A stretch of DNA of 64,000 nt from Paenibacillus glucanolyticus NBRC 15330 (GCF_004000885.1 NZ_BIMC01000003.1:62001-126000); one strand, 5' to 3'. Positions 10,521 to 20,127 are shown, numbered from the stretch's first letter. Notes: a model not told the origin generated them from the letters alone. Translations and numbers: made by a program.

Positions 10521-11194
10521 TGCGGCGAGGCCTCCAATTTGTATCCTACTCCCCGGATCGTTCGTATTTGAAAATCGCCGCTTCGGTCCGCAAAGCGCTC
10601 CCGCAGTCTTTTAATATGAACGTCAACGGTGCGGTCATCCCCCTCAAAATCCGTCCCCCAGATGAGCTGAATCAATTCCTCCCGTGAGAACGTCCGGTCC
10701 GGATAGCTTGCAAGCTGAGAGAGCAGCTCAAATTCCTTCATCGGCAGCATCAGCACTTTTCCGTGTCCCTGAACCTCATAGCTTTTGCGGTCGATCGTGG
10801 TTTCGTTCAGATGAATTTTATCTGCGCTCACCATCTGATACCTCCGCAGCAGCGCCTTGATGCGAAACAATAATTCCTTTGGCTCAAAAGGTTTGGTTAG
10901 ATAATCATCCGTACCCACAGCAAAACCCTTCTCCTTGTCCACGAGCTGATCCTTTGCCGTCAGCAGAATGACGGGAAAATCATAATACCGCCGAATCTCC
11001 TCGCAGAGCTGATAGCCGTCCATATTCGGCATCATGACATCCACAACAGCCAGATGAATCTGTTCTTCCGCCAAGCGAGCAGAGGCTTCCTTCCCATCAG
11101 CAGCTGTAAAGACCGTATACCCTTCCGATTGAAGATGATATTGCAGCAGCTCCCGAATATGCGCGTCGTCATCCGCGATTAAGATATGAATCAT
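10517..11194 (-). CDS. hssR: Haem response regulator HssR
   Basis: HssR is an OmpR-family regulator that activates hrtAB when haem accumulates. The 225-residue protein has a receiver domain (acidic DDD 8-10, phospho-acceptor D52 in VVDVMMP, conserved K101 in TKPFE) and a winged-helix domain with DDRTVDVHIKRLRE and IRTIRGVGYKLE. The start at 11194 matches the family N-terminus MxxxLIADDD; AAGGAGGG lies 12 bases upstream, which is long. A longer frame back to a TTG at 11230 has no ribosome binding site. It is the first gene of hssR-hssS-hrtB-hrtA. Confidence 0.88.
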   Translation of the reverse strand: MIHILIADDDAHIRELLQYHLQSEGYTVFTAADGKEASARLAEEQIHLAVVDVMMPNMDGYQLCEEIRRYYDFPVILLTAKDQLVDKEKGFAVGTDDYLTKPFEPKELLFRIKALLRRYQMVSADKIHLNETTIDRKSYEVQGHGKVLMLPMKEFELLSQLASYPDRTFSREELIQLIWGTDFEGDDRTVDVHIKRLRERFADRSGDFQIRTIRGVGYKLEASPQ

Positions 11195-11453
11195 TACTAG
11201 AATAAACCCTCCTTCATATGCAGTTTCCAATTGACTATATATGTATCACAAATACCCCGGTCTGGTCGATTCCTGCCTTCACAACACGGGACTAGTGTGG
11301 CCTGAATTTACGTGAATCATGAAATATATCAAATAAGAAGTAGAAAAAATGGATAGAAAACGGTTGAAGCGATTCCGAGCCGTCAATACTGGAAAAAGAA
11401 AGCAATCATTGTCATGTCATTTCTGAGCATGCATGAGGAAGGAGGAGATACGG

Positions 11454-12134
11454 ATGAATTGGATGAAATGGCTGCTAAAGGTCAGCCTTACCGCCATACT
11501 GGTGAGTACACTGACGATTGTGACAACGGGCATTGTGGTCAATGCTTATCTTCAATCTGTTCTTGCCAGTTTCAATATTCAACTGGAGACGGAGTCGGTG
11601 GGGGTTGGAGGCATTATGAAGACGATGCTGGGCATGGGTTCAGGCTCTAAGCCAGATGGCAGCAGCGGGGACATTCCGAAGGCACAGGATCCCGCCGGTC
11701 AGGGTGCAGCATCTGATGATCTGACAGCAGGGGCAGGGGCAGATCAGAGCGGAGGGACAGAAGAGGACACCAAGGCGACTACAGGCTCATCGGGGGATTC
11801 GGACGAGCCGCCGGTTGATGATCAGGCACCGGAAGATTCTCTGCCCGTGATGGGGACCACTACGACGGAGTCCGATGATTCCGCCCTGGAGGATCAAGAG
11901 ATCGTGATGTCTCCGACGGATATCGTGGATCGGAAAGAAAGTCTGTCGACGGCGGATAAGGAAGAGATTTTTACCATGCTGATGAATAAGCTTCCCCAAT
12001 CCGAAATGCAGAAGATATCCGAGGCCATGGAGGATGGCCTGACGGCAGCGGAGCTTACGGAGATCGAAGAGGGCATATCCAAATATTTGAACCCGGAAGA
12101 ATTCGATAAATTGATCTCGATGCTCAAAGAATAA
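11454..12134 (+). CDS. Membrane-anchored protein of unknown function with acidic linker
   Basis: I do not recognise this 226-residue protein. One N-terminal helix (about 5-27) is followed by an extracytoplasmic region of about 110 residues, rich in G, S, D, E and T and probably disordered. A helical C-terminal domain (about 160-226) contains repeated LPQSEMQKISEAMEDGL-like and LTEIEEGISKYL-like segments. GGAGGAG at about 11440 supports ATG 11454. Next to a WalR-controlled peptidase and walRK, a cell-envelope role is possible but unproven. Confidence 0.75.
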   Translation: MNWMKWLLKVSLTAILVSTLTIVTTGIVVNAYLQSVLASFNIQLETESVGVGGIMKTMLGMGSGSKPDGSSGDIPKAQDPAGQGAASDDLTAGAGADQSGGTEEDTKATTGSSGDSDEPPVDDQAPEDSLPVMGTTTTESDDSALEDQEIVMSPTDIVDRKESLSTADKEEIFTMLMNKLPQSEMQKISEAMEDGLTAAELTEIEEGISKYLNPEEFDKLISMLKE

Positions 12135-12212
12135 CGGTTTGGTAGGTTTCAGACTCGGTTTGTCACTGTTTTGTCACTGACTGGCGAAAGTTGTATATTG
12201 GAAAAAATCAGG

Positions 12213-12237
12213 AAACCCGTGCTGCGCGCGGGTTTTT
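12213..12237 (+). terminator. Terminator hairpin
   Basis: AAACCCGTGC pairs with GCGCGGGTTT around a short loop and is followed by five T. It ends the gene stopping at 12134. Confidence 0.75.
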
Positions 12238-12263
12238 CGCTGTTTTCACAAACTTGAAATGAT

Positions 12264-12280
12264 TGTAATGGCTATGTTAA
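12264..12280 (+). promoter_or_regulatory. WalR box
   Basis: TGTAAT-GGCTA-TGTTAA is an exact match to the WalR (YycF) consensus TGTWAH-N5-TGTWAH. It lies 127 bases before the M23 peptidase start. WalR typically controls wall hydrolases, and walRK is encoded 2.4 kb downstream. Confidence 0.8.
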
Positions 12281-12406
12281 AGTATACGAAGATCGAAAAG
12301 GTTAAAATTTTGATACCTTTTGACAGGTAGTGTCATATTCAATGCTAAGTCGGCAGGTTCAGATGAACAGAGTCTTACATATGAACAAGGCTTAAAGGAG
12401 AGAGAC

Positions 12407-13981
12407 ATGAAAGGTTCTAAGGGGAAACGGTGGATGAACAGCGTCTTGCGCAACCAGGCAGGCGAACATTCCGCCCACAACAACAACTCGAATAGCGGGT
12501 CCTCTGAGCCGTCGAGCCCACACAACCGGGGATGGAAATCGCCGCGCAGATGGGTTTGGATATCGGCAGGGGCATTGCTCATAGCAGGATCGATATATAC
12601 TGGCGGAAAAGCGTATGTGAACGCGAACACGATTCCGTTCTACCATGTGCTTGTAGATGGGAAGGCAGTCGGTACCATTCAAGATGATGCTCAGCTTGAC
12701 CAGCTTCTGAAAGAGAAGCAGAAGGAATATCAGGAGGAGTATCCCGATGTCCTTATGGTACTTCATACTGAAGGTATCACAACCAAGGCGGACCGTTCCT
12801 ATAAGCCAATCGTGAACAGCGAGGAAACCCTTGATAAGCTGGACGGCATGCTGAAGGCCTATGCCCGCGGCGTGGAGCTGAAGGTGAACGGAGAGACCGT
12901 GGCAATCATGAAGGATCAGCAGACGGCACAAGCGGCCGTTGAGGCAGCGAAGCTGAAATTCGCTCCGACTGCTGCCAAGAAGGAGCAGACGCAGAAGGTC
13001 GCCTTCACGAAGACCTCCGCATCGGCATCAAGCAAGAAGAACGATAACGGCAGCGGGCTCCAGTCGGTTGATATTAAAGAAAACATCTCGCTGGCCAACA
13101 CGAAGGCCGATCCGAACAAGGTGCTGGACGTGGAAGAGGCGATGAAGGTGCTTACGGGCACCAAGGACAAGCCGGTGGTTTACACGGTAAAAGAGGGAGA
13201 TACCATATCCTCGATTGCGCAGCAGTTCGGCATGAAGTCAGCTGACGTGATGGCATTGAATCCCCAACTGGAGGAGAAATATGTGCAGATCGGCGCCGAG
13301 CTGCAAGTGACGAAGCCGGAAGCGCCACTTACTGTAAGAACGGTTGAGACGGTATCGGTGAAGCAGCCAAGCAAACCGGAAACGATTGTTCGCAAGAGCA
13401 GCGAACTTCCGCTTGGCAAGCGAAAAGTCGTCCGCCCTGGACGCGATGGTGTGAAAACGGTCGATTATATCGTAACCAAAGAGAACGGCAAGGTCATATC
13501 CAAGCAATGGACGGGTCAACAGGTGGTGCAGGAATCCCTGCCGGAAGTTGTGTACAAAGGCACCAAGGTGGCTCCTAAGAAAAAGACATCCACCGCAGCC
13601 ATGAGCCAGAAATCCAGCGGCAGCATGTTTGCTTGGCCAGTGAGCGGAGCACGAATTACGAGTCCCTTCGGACATCGCTGGGGAAGAAGCCATGAGGGTG
13701 TGGATATGGTGGGAGGCAGTACCATTATGGCATCCGCCTCCGGAAGAGTTGTGTTTGCCGGTCAGCAGAGCGGCTATGGCAACGTCGTTATTGTCGATCA
13801 TGGCAACGGATATCGTACCCTTTACGGTCATATGAGCAAGATTTCCGTAAGTAACGGACAGTCGGTCGGACAAGGCTCCAAGCTGGGGGTCATGGGCAAT
13901 ACGGGCCGTTCTACGGGAACCCATCTGCATTTTGAAGTGCAAAAAAATGGAGTTGCCCAGAATCCGATGAATTATCTGTAG
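12407..13981 (+). CDS. M23 peptidoglycan endopeptidase with LysM and G5 domains
   Basis: This is probably a DD-endopeptidase that cuts peptidoglycan crosslinks. The 524-residue protein has a cytoplasmic tail, one helix (about 48-68), a long helical/linker region, a LysM domain (YTVKEGDTISSIAQQFG, about 258-302), a G5-like domain (about 305-385) and a C-terminal M23 domain. Zinc and catalytic residues are visible in SHEGVDM (about 428), YGHM and HLHFE (about 506). AAAGGAGAG before ATG 12407 fixes the start. The perfect WalR box upstream places it in the WalRK cell-wall regulon. It ends with a strong terminator. Confidence 0.9.
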   Translation: MKGSKGKRWMNSVLRNQAGEHSAHNNNSNSGSSEPSSPHNRGWKSPRRWVWISAGALLIAGSIYTGGKAYVNANTIPFYHVLVDGKAVGTIQDDAQLDQLLKEKQKEYQEEYPDVLMVLHTEGITTKADRSYKPIVNSEETLDKLDGMLKAYARGVELKVNGETVAIMKDQQTAQAAVEAAKLKFAPTAAKKEQTQKVAFTKTSASASSKKNDNGSGLQSVDIKENISLANTKADPNKVLDVEEAMKVLTGTKDKPVVYTVKEGDTISSIAQQFGMKSADVMALNPQLEEKYVQIGAELQVTKPEAPLTVRTVETVSVKQPSKPETIVRKSSELPLGKRKVVRPGRDGVKTVDYIVTKENGKVISKQWTGQQVVQESLPEVVYKGTKVAPKKKTSTAAMSQKSSGSMFAWPVSGARITSPFGHRWGRSHEGVDMVGGSTIMASASGRVVFAGQQSGYGNVVIVDHGNGYRTLYGHMSKISVSNGQSVGQGSKLGVMGNTGRSTGTHLHFEVQKNGVAQNPMNYL

Positions 13982-14049
13982 TTCTGTGTTATACTAGGGA
14001 AACCAATGCGACATAAGCCATTATTGGTTCATATATCATAATAGTGAAG

Positions 14050-14081
14050 ATGGCCGCTCCTTAACGGGGGCGGCCATTTTT
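14050..14081 (+). terminator. Terminator after the M23 peptidase gene
   Basis: ATGGCCGC (14050-14057) and GCGGCCAT (14070-14077) form a perfect stem followed by a T run. Confidence 0.85.
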
Positions 14082-14095
14082 GCGTCTTGGCAGGT

Positions 14096-14298
14096 GGGGA
14101 TGTGGGACAGAACGGGAAATATCTTTCCAGCCGCTGTTGTCCGCCCTTTGTCTGAATTGTATGTTGTAAGGGGACAAAGGGCTCCCAAAGGCGTCTTCCA
14201 AGATATTTTCCCTTATCTGTTTGATCCATCCCCGCACCTTCCAGCCATGCTGCCGGAGCAAAGATGGCCGTCGCCTGAATCGGAGCGACCACTTAGGG
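14096..14298. repeat. Tandem repeat unit, copy 1, with internal long hairpin
   Basis: This ~200-bp unit is nearly identical to the next one. Inside it, GGGAAATATCTT (14114-14125) pairs with AAGATATTTTCCC (14200-14212), and GCCCTTTGTC (14143-14152) pairs perfectly with GACAAAGGGC (14173-14182). The whole can fold into a hairpin of about 100 bases. Small open frames inside have no ribosome binding site and are ignored. The 13982-14654 gap holds only the terminator and these repeats. Confidence 0.85.
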
Positions 14299-14302
14299 GG
14301 GA

Positions 14303-14502
14303 GGGGATGTGGGACAGAACGGGAAATATCTTTCCAGCCGCTGTTGTCCGCCCTTTGTCTGAATTGTATGTTGTAAGGGGACAAAGGGCTCCCAAAGGCG
14401 TCTTCCAAGATATTTTCCCTTATCTGTCGATCCATCCCCGCACCTTCCAGCCATGCTGCCGGAGCAAAGTGGCCGTCGCCTGAATCGGGGCGGTCACTTA
14501 GC
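14303..14502. repeat. Tandem repeat unit, copy 2
   Basis: This copy is offset 207 bases from copy 1 and is identical over the first ~120 bases, with a few substitutions and single-base indels later. It keeps the same nested inverted repeats. Confidence 0.85.
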
Positions 14503-14514
14503 GCTGTGTGGGGG

Positions 14515-14543
14515 GGAGAGGATGTGGGACAAAGCGGGAATTT
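14515..14543. repeat. Partial third copy of the tandem repeat
   Basis: GAGGATGTGGGACAAAGCGG repeats the first ~30 bases of the unit and then diverges, so the array ends in a stub about 110 bases before walR. Confidence 0.6.
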
Positions 14544-14654
14544 GCTGCCGATTACATTGAGATGGCTGCTCAGGAGCGGTGGGTGTGTAGCGGCGGCAGG
14601 TGTGGTAAAATGAAAAGAAGACCGTTTAAGTGAAGGTATGAGGTGAACAGGAAG

Positions 14655-15386
14655 ATGCAGGGAACCATTCTGGTGGTGGATGATGAACAGCCCATCGCCG
14701 ATATTTTAAAGTTTAACTTGGAAAAAGAGGGCTATGACGTCATCTGTGCTTTTGATGGCATTAGCGCCGTGGAGATTGCGCTCACGAAGCGGCCGGATTT
14801 AATGCTGCTTGATTTGATGCTGCCCGGTAAAGATGGAATGGATGTGTGCCGCGAGGTACGTGCCGCTAACCTGCAGATCCCGATCATCATGCTCACGGCA
14901 AAGGACGGAGAGATCGACAAGGTGCTTGGACTTGAGCTTGGCGCAGATGATTATGTGACGAAGCCGTTCAGCACGAGAGAAATACTGGCACGCGTGAAGG
15001 CGCAAATGCGCCGCCAGCAAAAGCCCGACAACTCAGCGGATAACACAGGCGGCACAAGTGCGGGTGGACAAGGCCTGCGGCTGTTCGAGCTGTTTATAGA
15101 TACGGATATGTATATGGTATACAAGAGCGGGGAAGCGCTCGATCTGACGCACCGTGAATATGAATTGGTGTATTATTTGGCCCGGAATGCAGGCAAAGTG
15201 ATGACGCGCGAACATTTGCTGCAGGCCGTATGGGGCTTTGAATACTTTGGCGATGTGCGGACCGTGGACGTTACCATCCGTCGACTGCGCGAGAAAATCG
15301 AAGAGAATCCTAGCAAGCCGGAATACATACTGACTCGGCGCGGACTAGGCTACCTGATGCGCAGCGCTAAAAACGGAGGCCTGTAA
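14655..15386 (+). CDS. walR: Essential cell-wall response regulator WalR
   Basis: WalR (YycF) is the OmpR-family regulator that matches wall hydrolase expression to growth. The 243-residue protein has a receiver domain (DDE 9-11, phospho-acceptor D53 in LLDLMLPG, conserved lysine in TKPFS) and a winged-helix domain with [15 protein letters not shown] and [24 protein letters not shown] and [19 protein letters not shown] are WalR hallmarks. ATG 14655 is chosen over a GTG at 14643, given GAGGTGA at 14640-14646 and family length. The stop overlaps walK by one base. Confidence 0.97.
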   Translation: MQGTILVVDDEQPIADILKFNLEKEGYDVICAFDGISAVEIALTKRPDLMLLDLMLPGKDGMDVCREVRAANLQIPIIMLTAKDGEIDKVLGLELGADDYVTKPFSTREILARVKAQMRRQQKPDNSADNTGGTSAGGQGLRLFELFIDTDMYMVYKSGEALDLTHREYELVYYLARNAGKVMTREHLLQAVWGFEYFGDVRTVDVTIRRLREKIEENPSKPEYILTRRGLGYLMRSAKNGGL

Positions 15387-17215
15387 TGAAGTGGCTGTCC
15401 TTCTTCCGCACCATTCAGGCGAAGGTCATCATCATTTATGTCCTTCTCATTCTGATCGCGATGCAGCTGATCGGGGTGTATTTTGTGAGTGCGATGAAGA
15501 ACTCGTTGACCAGCAACTTCACGAAGGATTTGCAGGAGCGCGCCGAGCTGATGTCAGTGCTGGCAGCTAAGACCCTTGGCGGCGAGAATGATTCGGAAGA
15601 GGATTCGATCGACAGCCTGCGGATTATGGTGAACAATCTGTTCAATTTGAACGGAGCCGAGATTCAGGTGCTGGATTCCACGGGACGGGTTCTCACCACC
15701 TCGCTGCCTTCGCATGCAGACTACGTGAACACCAAGAATACACAAACGGTTGTCAGCCGAGCATTGCAGGGAATACAGGATAATGAGGAATACATTATCG
15801 ATGATGATAATATCCGCAAGAAAGTGGTGGCCAAGCCGGTCATGTATAACGAGAAAATCGTCGGTGCCATCTACATTGTGGCCAGCATGAGCGAGCTGTA
15901 CAGCACGATGCAGCGGATCAACAATATTTTTATATCGGGGATTCTGTTGGCGCTTGGCTTAACCGCGGTGCTTGGCGTCATTCTGTCGCATACGATTACC
16001 CATCCGATCAAGGAGCTGACCAAGCATGCCCGGGCCGTCGCGGACGGCCGGTTTACCGAGAAAACGCCGGTGTTCGGCAGCGATGAGATCGGCCAGCTCA
16101 GCCAGGCGTTCAACTATATGACCAGCCGTCTGCGCGAAGCCCTCTCGCAGAACGAAGAAGAGAAGGAGAAGCTTGCTTCGATTCTGACCAATATGAGTGA
16201 CGGCGTTATCGCAACCGATGAAGCGGGACGTGTCATCCTGATGAACCGGCGCGCCGGGGAAATGTTGGGCGTGGAGGGGGAGGAGCTGGCAGGACATGAT
16301 ATCGTATCCCTGCTGGGTCTAGAGGAATCCGAATCGGAGGCGCTGGCGCGCAGTGAAGGGCATGATTCCAAGCTGCTGGAGATTGTGCCGCGCGAGGGCA
16401 GCGAGCCGTTCATGATGCGTGTGACCTTTACGCCGATTCACCGGCGGGAGATTGGTATTACAGGCACCATTGCCGTACTGCAGGACGTTACAGAGCAGGA
16501 GAAGCTGGAAGCGTCGCGGCGGGAGTTCGTGGCGAATGTATCCCATGAGCTGCGTACGCCGCTGACCACCATCAAGAGTTATACCGAGGCGCTGGAGGAT
16601 GGGGCGCTGGAGGATAAACAGATGGGGCCGCGATTTGTCGGCGTCATCCAGAACGAGACCGGCCGGATGATCCGGCTGGTAACGGACCTGCTGCACCTGT
16701 CACGGCTTGATTCCAAGGAGGCAGCTCTGCACAAGGAGCCGACGGACATTGTGGAGATGTTGGAGGATGTAGAGGATCGCTTCTCTTTCCAAATGAAGCA
16801 AAAGCATATCCGCACCATAATTGAGGTTAAACCAGGGGTATCCACAGCTATGCTGGACCGGGACGGCATCGATCAGGTTCTCGACAACCTGATCTCCAAT
16901 GCCTTGAAATATACGCCAGACGGAGGCACTATCACCATGGATGCAAGCATTACGGAGGAAGGCATGCTGTCTTTATCCGTTAAGGATACCGGGATCGGTA
17001 TTCCGAAGAAGGATCTGGACCGGATCTTTGAACGCTTCTACCGCGTAGATAAGGCCAGAACACGCAATTTGGGCGGAACGGGACTCGGTTTATCCATTGC
17101 CCGGGAAATTGTCAGAGCCCATGGAGGCTTTATTACCCTGCAATCAGAGCTTGAGAAGGGCACAACCGTGACCTTCACCCTGCCCTTGAATAACGAGGGG
17201 AGGGCGGTTATGTGA
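15386..17215 (+). CDS. walK: Essential cell-wall sensor histidine kinase WalK
   Basis: WalK (YycG) is the membrane kinase that phosphorylates WalR. The 609-residue protein has helices at about 13-33 and 178-200 flanking an extracytoplasmic Cache-like domain, then HAMP, a cytoplasmic PAS (about 260-370), HisKA with H387 in VSHELRTPLT, and HATPase with NLISNALKYTP, DTGIGIP, FERFYRVD and GGTGLGLSIAREI. Length and domain order equal the Bacillus protein. TAATG couples it to walR, and yycH overlaps its stop. Confidence 0.97.
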   Translation: MKWLSFFRTIQAKVIIIYVLLILIAMQLIGVYFVSAMKNSLTSNFTKDLQERAELMSVLAAKTLGGENDSEEDSIDSLRIMVNNLFNLNGAEIQVLDSTGRVLTTSLPSHADYVNTKNTQTVVSRALQGIQDNEEYIIDDDNIRKKVVAKPVMYNEKIVGAIYIVASMSELYSTMQRINNIFISGILLALGLTAVLGVILSHTITHPIKELTKHARAVADGRFTEKTPVFGSDEIGQLSQAFNYMTSRLREALSQNEEEKEKLASILTNMSDGVIATDEAGRVILMNRRAGEMLGVEGEELAGHDIVSLLGLEESESEALARSEGHDSKLLEIVPREGSEPFMMRVTFTPIHRREIGITGTIAVLQDVTEQEKLEASRREFVANVSHELRTPLTTIKSYTEALEDGALEDKQMGPRFVGVIQNETGRMIRLVTDLLHLSRLDSKEAALHKEPTDIVEMLEDVEDRFSFQMKQKHIRTIIEVKPGVSTAMLDRDGIDQVLDNLISNALKYTPDGGTITMDASITEEGMLSLSVKDTGIGIPKKDLDRIFERFYRVDKARTRNLGGTGLGLSIAREIVRAHGGFITLQSELEKGTTVTFTLPLNNEGRAVM

Positions 17216-18489
17216 AGGAACGTATGAAGACCGTACTGCTGGTTGTGTTGGTCCTTGGCAGTCTGCTGCAAAGTTATGTTCTGATATTCCGTTTCCCGGG
17301 CAGCGATTCCGTTGTTCAATCCAAGGATTCCTATATCCGAACCGAGGAGATGGGACCGGAGGAGAAGCCGGAGAATCTGCTCTTTCCTGATAAAATGGTC
17401 ATTCATCTGGGAGAAGACAAACATACGGTATTCTATTCGAACGATACGTTTTACAATCTCGTGTATAACCGGCTTAAGGGCCGGACCTTTGATAACTTTC
17501 AGCGCCGGATGGTCAGCAATATCGACTGGACCAAGGTTCGTTCGGAGAACCGGGGCATTGAGCTGAGCTTTGATTCGGGCATTCCGGTTACTCTGCTGCA
17601 GCGAGTAATGCAGATCGTGCCGGACACGCTGTTTGAAGGGGAAAGCATCAATAAAATATGGCTGTACAGTGTGGAAGGCGAAGCTAAGGTTCACGTCATG
17701 TTCTTCAGCACGGAGGGCGATGTCGTCTATGAAGCCGCGCAGGCTGATTTGACGGTACAGGACGTGGATCAACTGGTGGATTTCGGGCTCAGCTGGCCAT
17801 CGTATAAGATGGTGGATGGGCGCTACTATATACCGGAGAAGGAACTGAATATGGTCAGTGTCGAACTGCCGATTGGCGAATATACGGTGGAGCAAATGCA
17901 GCGCAGTCTGTTCTTCGATCCTAGCATCACCCGCAACATTAGGGAAAAAGACGGCTCCGAGATTTATACGGACAGCAAGCGGAGCTTACAGGTTGACGAG
18001 GGGCAAAAATGGATCAGTTATACCGATCCGGCTGCGCCGCCATCCGGCGAGAGCAGTCCCGGGAAGGATGTACTGTCCGCCATTGATTTCGTGAATCAGC
18101 ACGGCGGCTGGAACGGAACGTATCGACTGGGCAAAGCAGGCGAATCCGAGGACCGGACGCTGGTGAAATTCCAGCAGTACTATGGCGGATTTCCCATCCT
18201 GAATACACCGGGCTTCCAGTATGGGGTGATGGAACTGGACTTACAGCAGGGTACGGTCACATCCTATGAGCGTTCGCTGTTATATCTGGAGTCCGCCCCG
18301 TTGAAGAAGCAAATGGTAAAGCTGACAGGTGGCGAGGCACTGGAGGCGAAGCTGAAGCCTTATGCTGAGGATAACTCCATCGCGAGTCTGGACCCTGCAT
18401 ATCTGCCAGTGCGAACGGAGGAAGATCTGCTGCTTAAGCCGGTATGGGCGGTCGAGCTTCAGAACGGGACAGTCATCACGCTTGAATAA
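17212..18489 (+). CDS. yycH: WalRK accessory protein YycH
   Basis: YycH is a membrane-anchored extracytoplasmic protein that, with YycI, modulates WalK through contacts between their membrane helices. The 425-residue protein has one N-terminal helix (about 5-24) and a long beta-rich extracellular part. The GTG at 17212 follows GGGAGGG with 7-base spacing and overlaps the walK stop (GTGA); an ATG at 17224 is the alternative. Position within walR-walK-yycH-yycI-yycJ and overall architecture support the call; sequence in this family is poorly conserved. Confidence 0.92.
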   Translation: MKERMKTVLLVVLVLGSLLQSYVLIFRFPGSDSVVQSKDSYIRTEEMGPEEKPENLLFPDKMVIHLGEDKHTVFYSNDTFYNLVYNRLKGRTFDNFQRRMVSNIDWTKVRSENRGIELSFDSGIPVTLLQRVMQIVPDTLFEGESINKIWLYSVEGEAKVHVMFFSTEGDVVYEAAQADLTVQDVDQLVDFGLSWPSYKMVDGRYYIPEKELNMVSVELPIGEYTVEQMQRSLFFDPSITRNIREKDGSEIYTDSKRSLQVDEGQKWISYTDPAAPPSGESSPGKDVLSAIDFVNQHGGWNGTYRLGKAGESEDRTLVKFQQYYGGFPILNTPGFQYGVMELDLQQGTVTSYERSLLYLESAPLKKQMVKLTGGEALEAKLKPYAEDNSIASLDPAYLPVRTEEDLLLKPVWAVELQNGTVITLE

Positions 18490-18529
18490 GCGATAGTGTT
18501 CAACAATGAAGGAATAAGGAGGGAACATC

Positions 18530-19279
18530 ATGGATTGGGGCCGTGCCAAAAATGTATTGATCTACGCGTTTTTGCTGCTGAATCTGGTGCTGGGCTATCA
18601 GCTCTGGATGGATTACCGTGAGCAGGTCGGCTCCAATCTCGATTTCACCTCGCTATCCGAGAGCACCCAGCAGGTGATGGAGGAGAATGGGATTCAATTG
18701 CTGAGCCCGATTCCGACGGAGACGCCGCAGCTTCCTAAAATTAATTATATATACAGTGCAGAAGCGCAGGGCGAGCCGGTAGGGCTTGAGGAGCCGGTTG
18801 ACACCAAGCTGGTGTATGCCGATGAGAAGGAATTGCGAAATGCCTTTGAAGGGAAGGTTGCCGATCTCGGAAACTATCGTCATGATCCGCAGTCAGACAA
18901 GGAGAACATATTCGTATTCCGTCCGTTGGTGCAAAAGGAATGGCCGCTCTTTAATGTGGAACTGGAGTTCATTTATGAATCACAGAAGATTCACGCCTAC
19001 CGCGAACCGGTCTTTGAGATTATGCCAACCGATGATATGGAGGAGCAGAAGGTACTGTCCGCATCGAAGGCGCTTGAGACCCTCATTGAACGTAACTTTA
19101 TACCGCCGGATACAGCGGTCAGAGAGATTCAGCTCGGTTATTATGGGCAGCTGTTTAATACGGAGGATCAATTGGCAGCGCCAACCTGGCGGTTTACGCT
19201 GGATCATGGCGAGATGATTTATGTACAGGGCATCAGCGGGGATGTCCTTACGCCAAAAAGCGATACGACAAAGGAGTAA
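18530..19279 (+). CDS. yycI: WalRK accessory protein YycI
   Basis: YycI has the same layout as YycH: a short cytoplasmic start, one helix (about 8-25) and an extracytoplasmic domain, 249 residues in all. It begins MDWGRAKNVLIYAFLLLNL, a typical YycI N-terminus (the DWxRxKxxxIxxFLxLNxxL pattern). AAGGAGG precedes ATG 18530. It works with YycH on WalK at the membrane. The final domain repeats a YycH-like fold, which fits the known structural kinship. Confidence 0.93.
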   Translation: MDWGRAKNVLIYAFLLLNLVLGYQLWMDYREQVGSNLDFTSLSESTQQVMEENGIQLLSPIPTETPQLPKINYIYSAEAQGEPVGLEEPVDTKLVYADEKELRNAFEGKVADLGNYRHDPQSDKENIFVFRPLVQKEWPLFNVELEFIYESQKIHAYREPVFEIMPTDDMEEQKVLSASKALETLIERNFIPPDTAVREIQLGYYGQLFNTEDQLAAPTWRFTLDHGEMIYVQGISGDVLTPKSDTTKE

Positions 19280-19286
19280 CAAGACT

Positions 19287-20090
19287 ATGGGGATATCATT
19301 TTCCGTGCTGTCGAGCGGCTCAACGGGCAATGCGACCATTGTCCGCAATGAGGATACGACACTGCTGATTGATGCGGGATTGAGTGCACGGCGCATTGAT
19401 GAGCTGCTGAAGGAACGCGAGATGATGGGGGAAGAAATCGACGGCATCCTGATAACGCATGAGCATTCCGATCACATTCGGGGGCTTGGTGCGGTTGCCC
19501 GTAAATACAATCTGCCCATCTATGCGAATGAGAAGACGTGGGAAGCGATGACCAAGTCGCTGGGCAAGATTGCCGAAGAGAACCGGATTGTGCTGGAGAG
19601 TCATGAGGTCAAGGATTTTGGCACGCTGCGGGTGGAGCCTTTTGAAATATCCCATGACGCTGCGGCACCGGTCGGTTATTGCTTCTATGATGGCGATGAG
19701 AAGCTCGGCGTGGCTACAGATCTCGGTTATGTCAGCGATAAAGTGAAGAAAGCGCTGGATGGATCGGACGTGCTGGTACTGGAGGCGAACCATGATATCG
19801 AGATGCTCCGGATGGGACGGTATCCATGGAATACCAAACGCCGGATTCTCGGCGATATGGGCCATTTGTCGAATATTTCGGCAGGTGATGCCCTGAGCGA
19901 ACTGCTGACGGGAGATACCAAACGGACATATCTTGCCCATCTTAGCCTTGATCATAACATGATGGAGCTGGCAAGAATGACCGTCCGTGATACGATGGAG
20001 GATCGCGGGTGCTTCTTCAAGGACAGTGAGTTTAAATTGTGTGACACGTATTATGACCGTCCAACCCCTTGGGATAAGGTAAGCGAGTAG
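19287..20090 (+). CDS. yycJ: Metallo-beta-lactamase fold hydrolase YycJ (WalJ)
   Basis: This 267-residue protein of the WalJ/YycJ family is thought to be a 5'-3' exonuclease-like metallo-hydrolase linked to DNA metabolism and cell division. The metal motif THEHSDHIRGL (HxHxDH) lies near residue 57, with further ligands in ISHDAAAPVGY, DLGYV and LAHLSLDHN. The N-terminus SVLSSGSTGNATIV is typical. AAGGAGT precedes ATG 19287; an upstream in-frame ATG at 19221 lies inside yycI and is rejected. It ends the walR operon before a strong terminator. Confidence 0.94.
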   Translation: MGISFSVLSSGSTGNATIVRNEDTTLLIDAGLSARRIDELLKEREMMGEEIDGILITHEHSDHIRGLGAVARKYNLPIYANEKTWEAMTKSLGKIAEENRIVLESHEVKDFGTLRVEPFEISHDAAAPVGYCFYDGDEKLGVATDLGYVSDKVKKALDGSDVLVLEANHDIEMLRMGRYPWNTKRRILGDMGHLSNISAGDALSELLTGDTKRTYLAHLSLDHNMMELARMTVRDTMEDRGCFFKDSEFKLCDTYYDRPTPWDKVSE

Positions 20091-20127
20091 ACGTAAAGCC
20101 ATTATAGATTCATTATATAATCATTAG

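Noticed and set aside
14061..14483. Open frames of up to 129 codons inside the tandem repeats
   Set aside because: They arise from the repeat itself, appear twice with the same residues on both strands, and lack ribosome binding sites.
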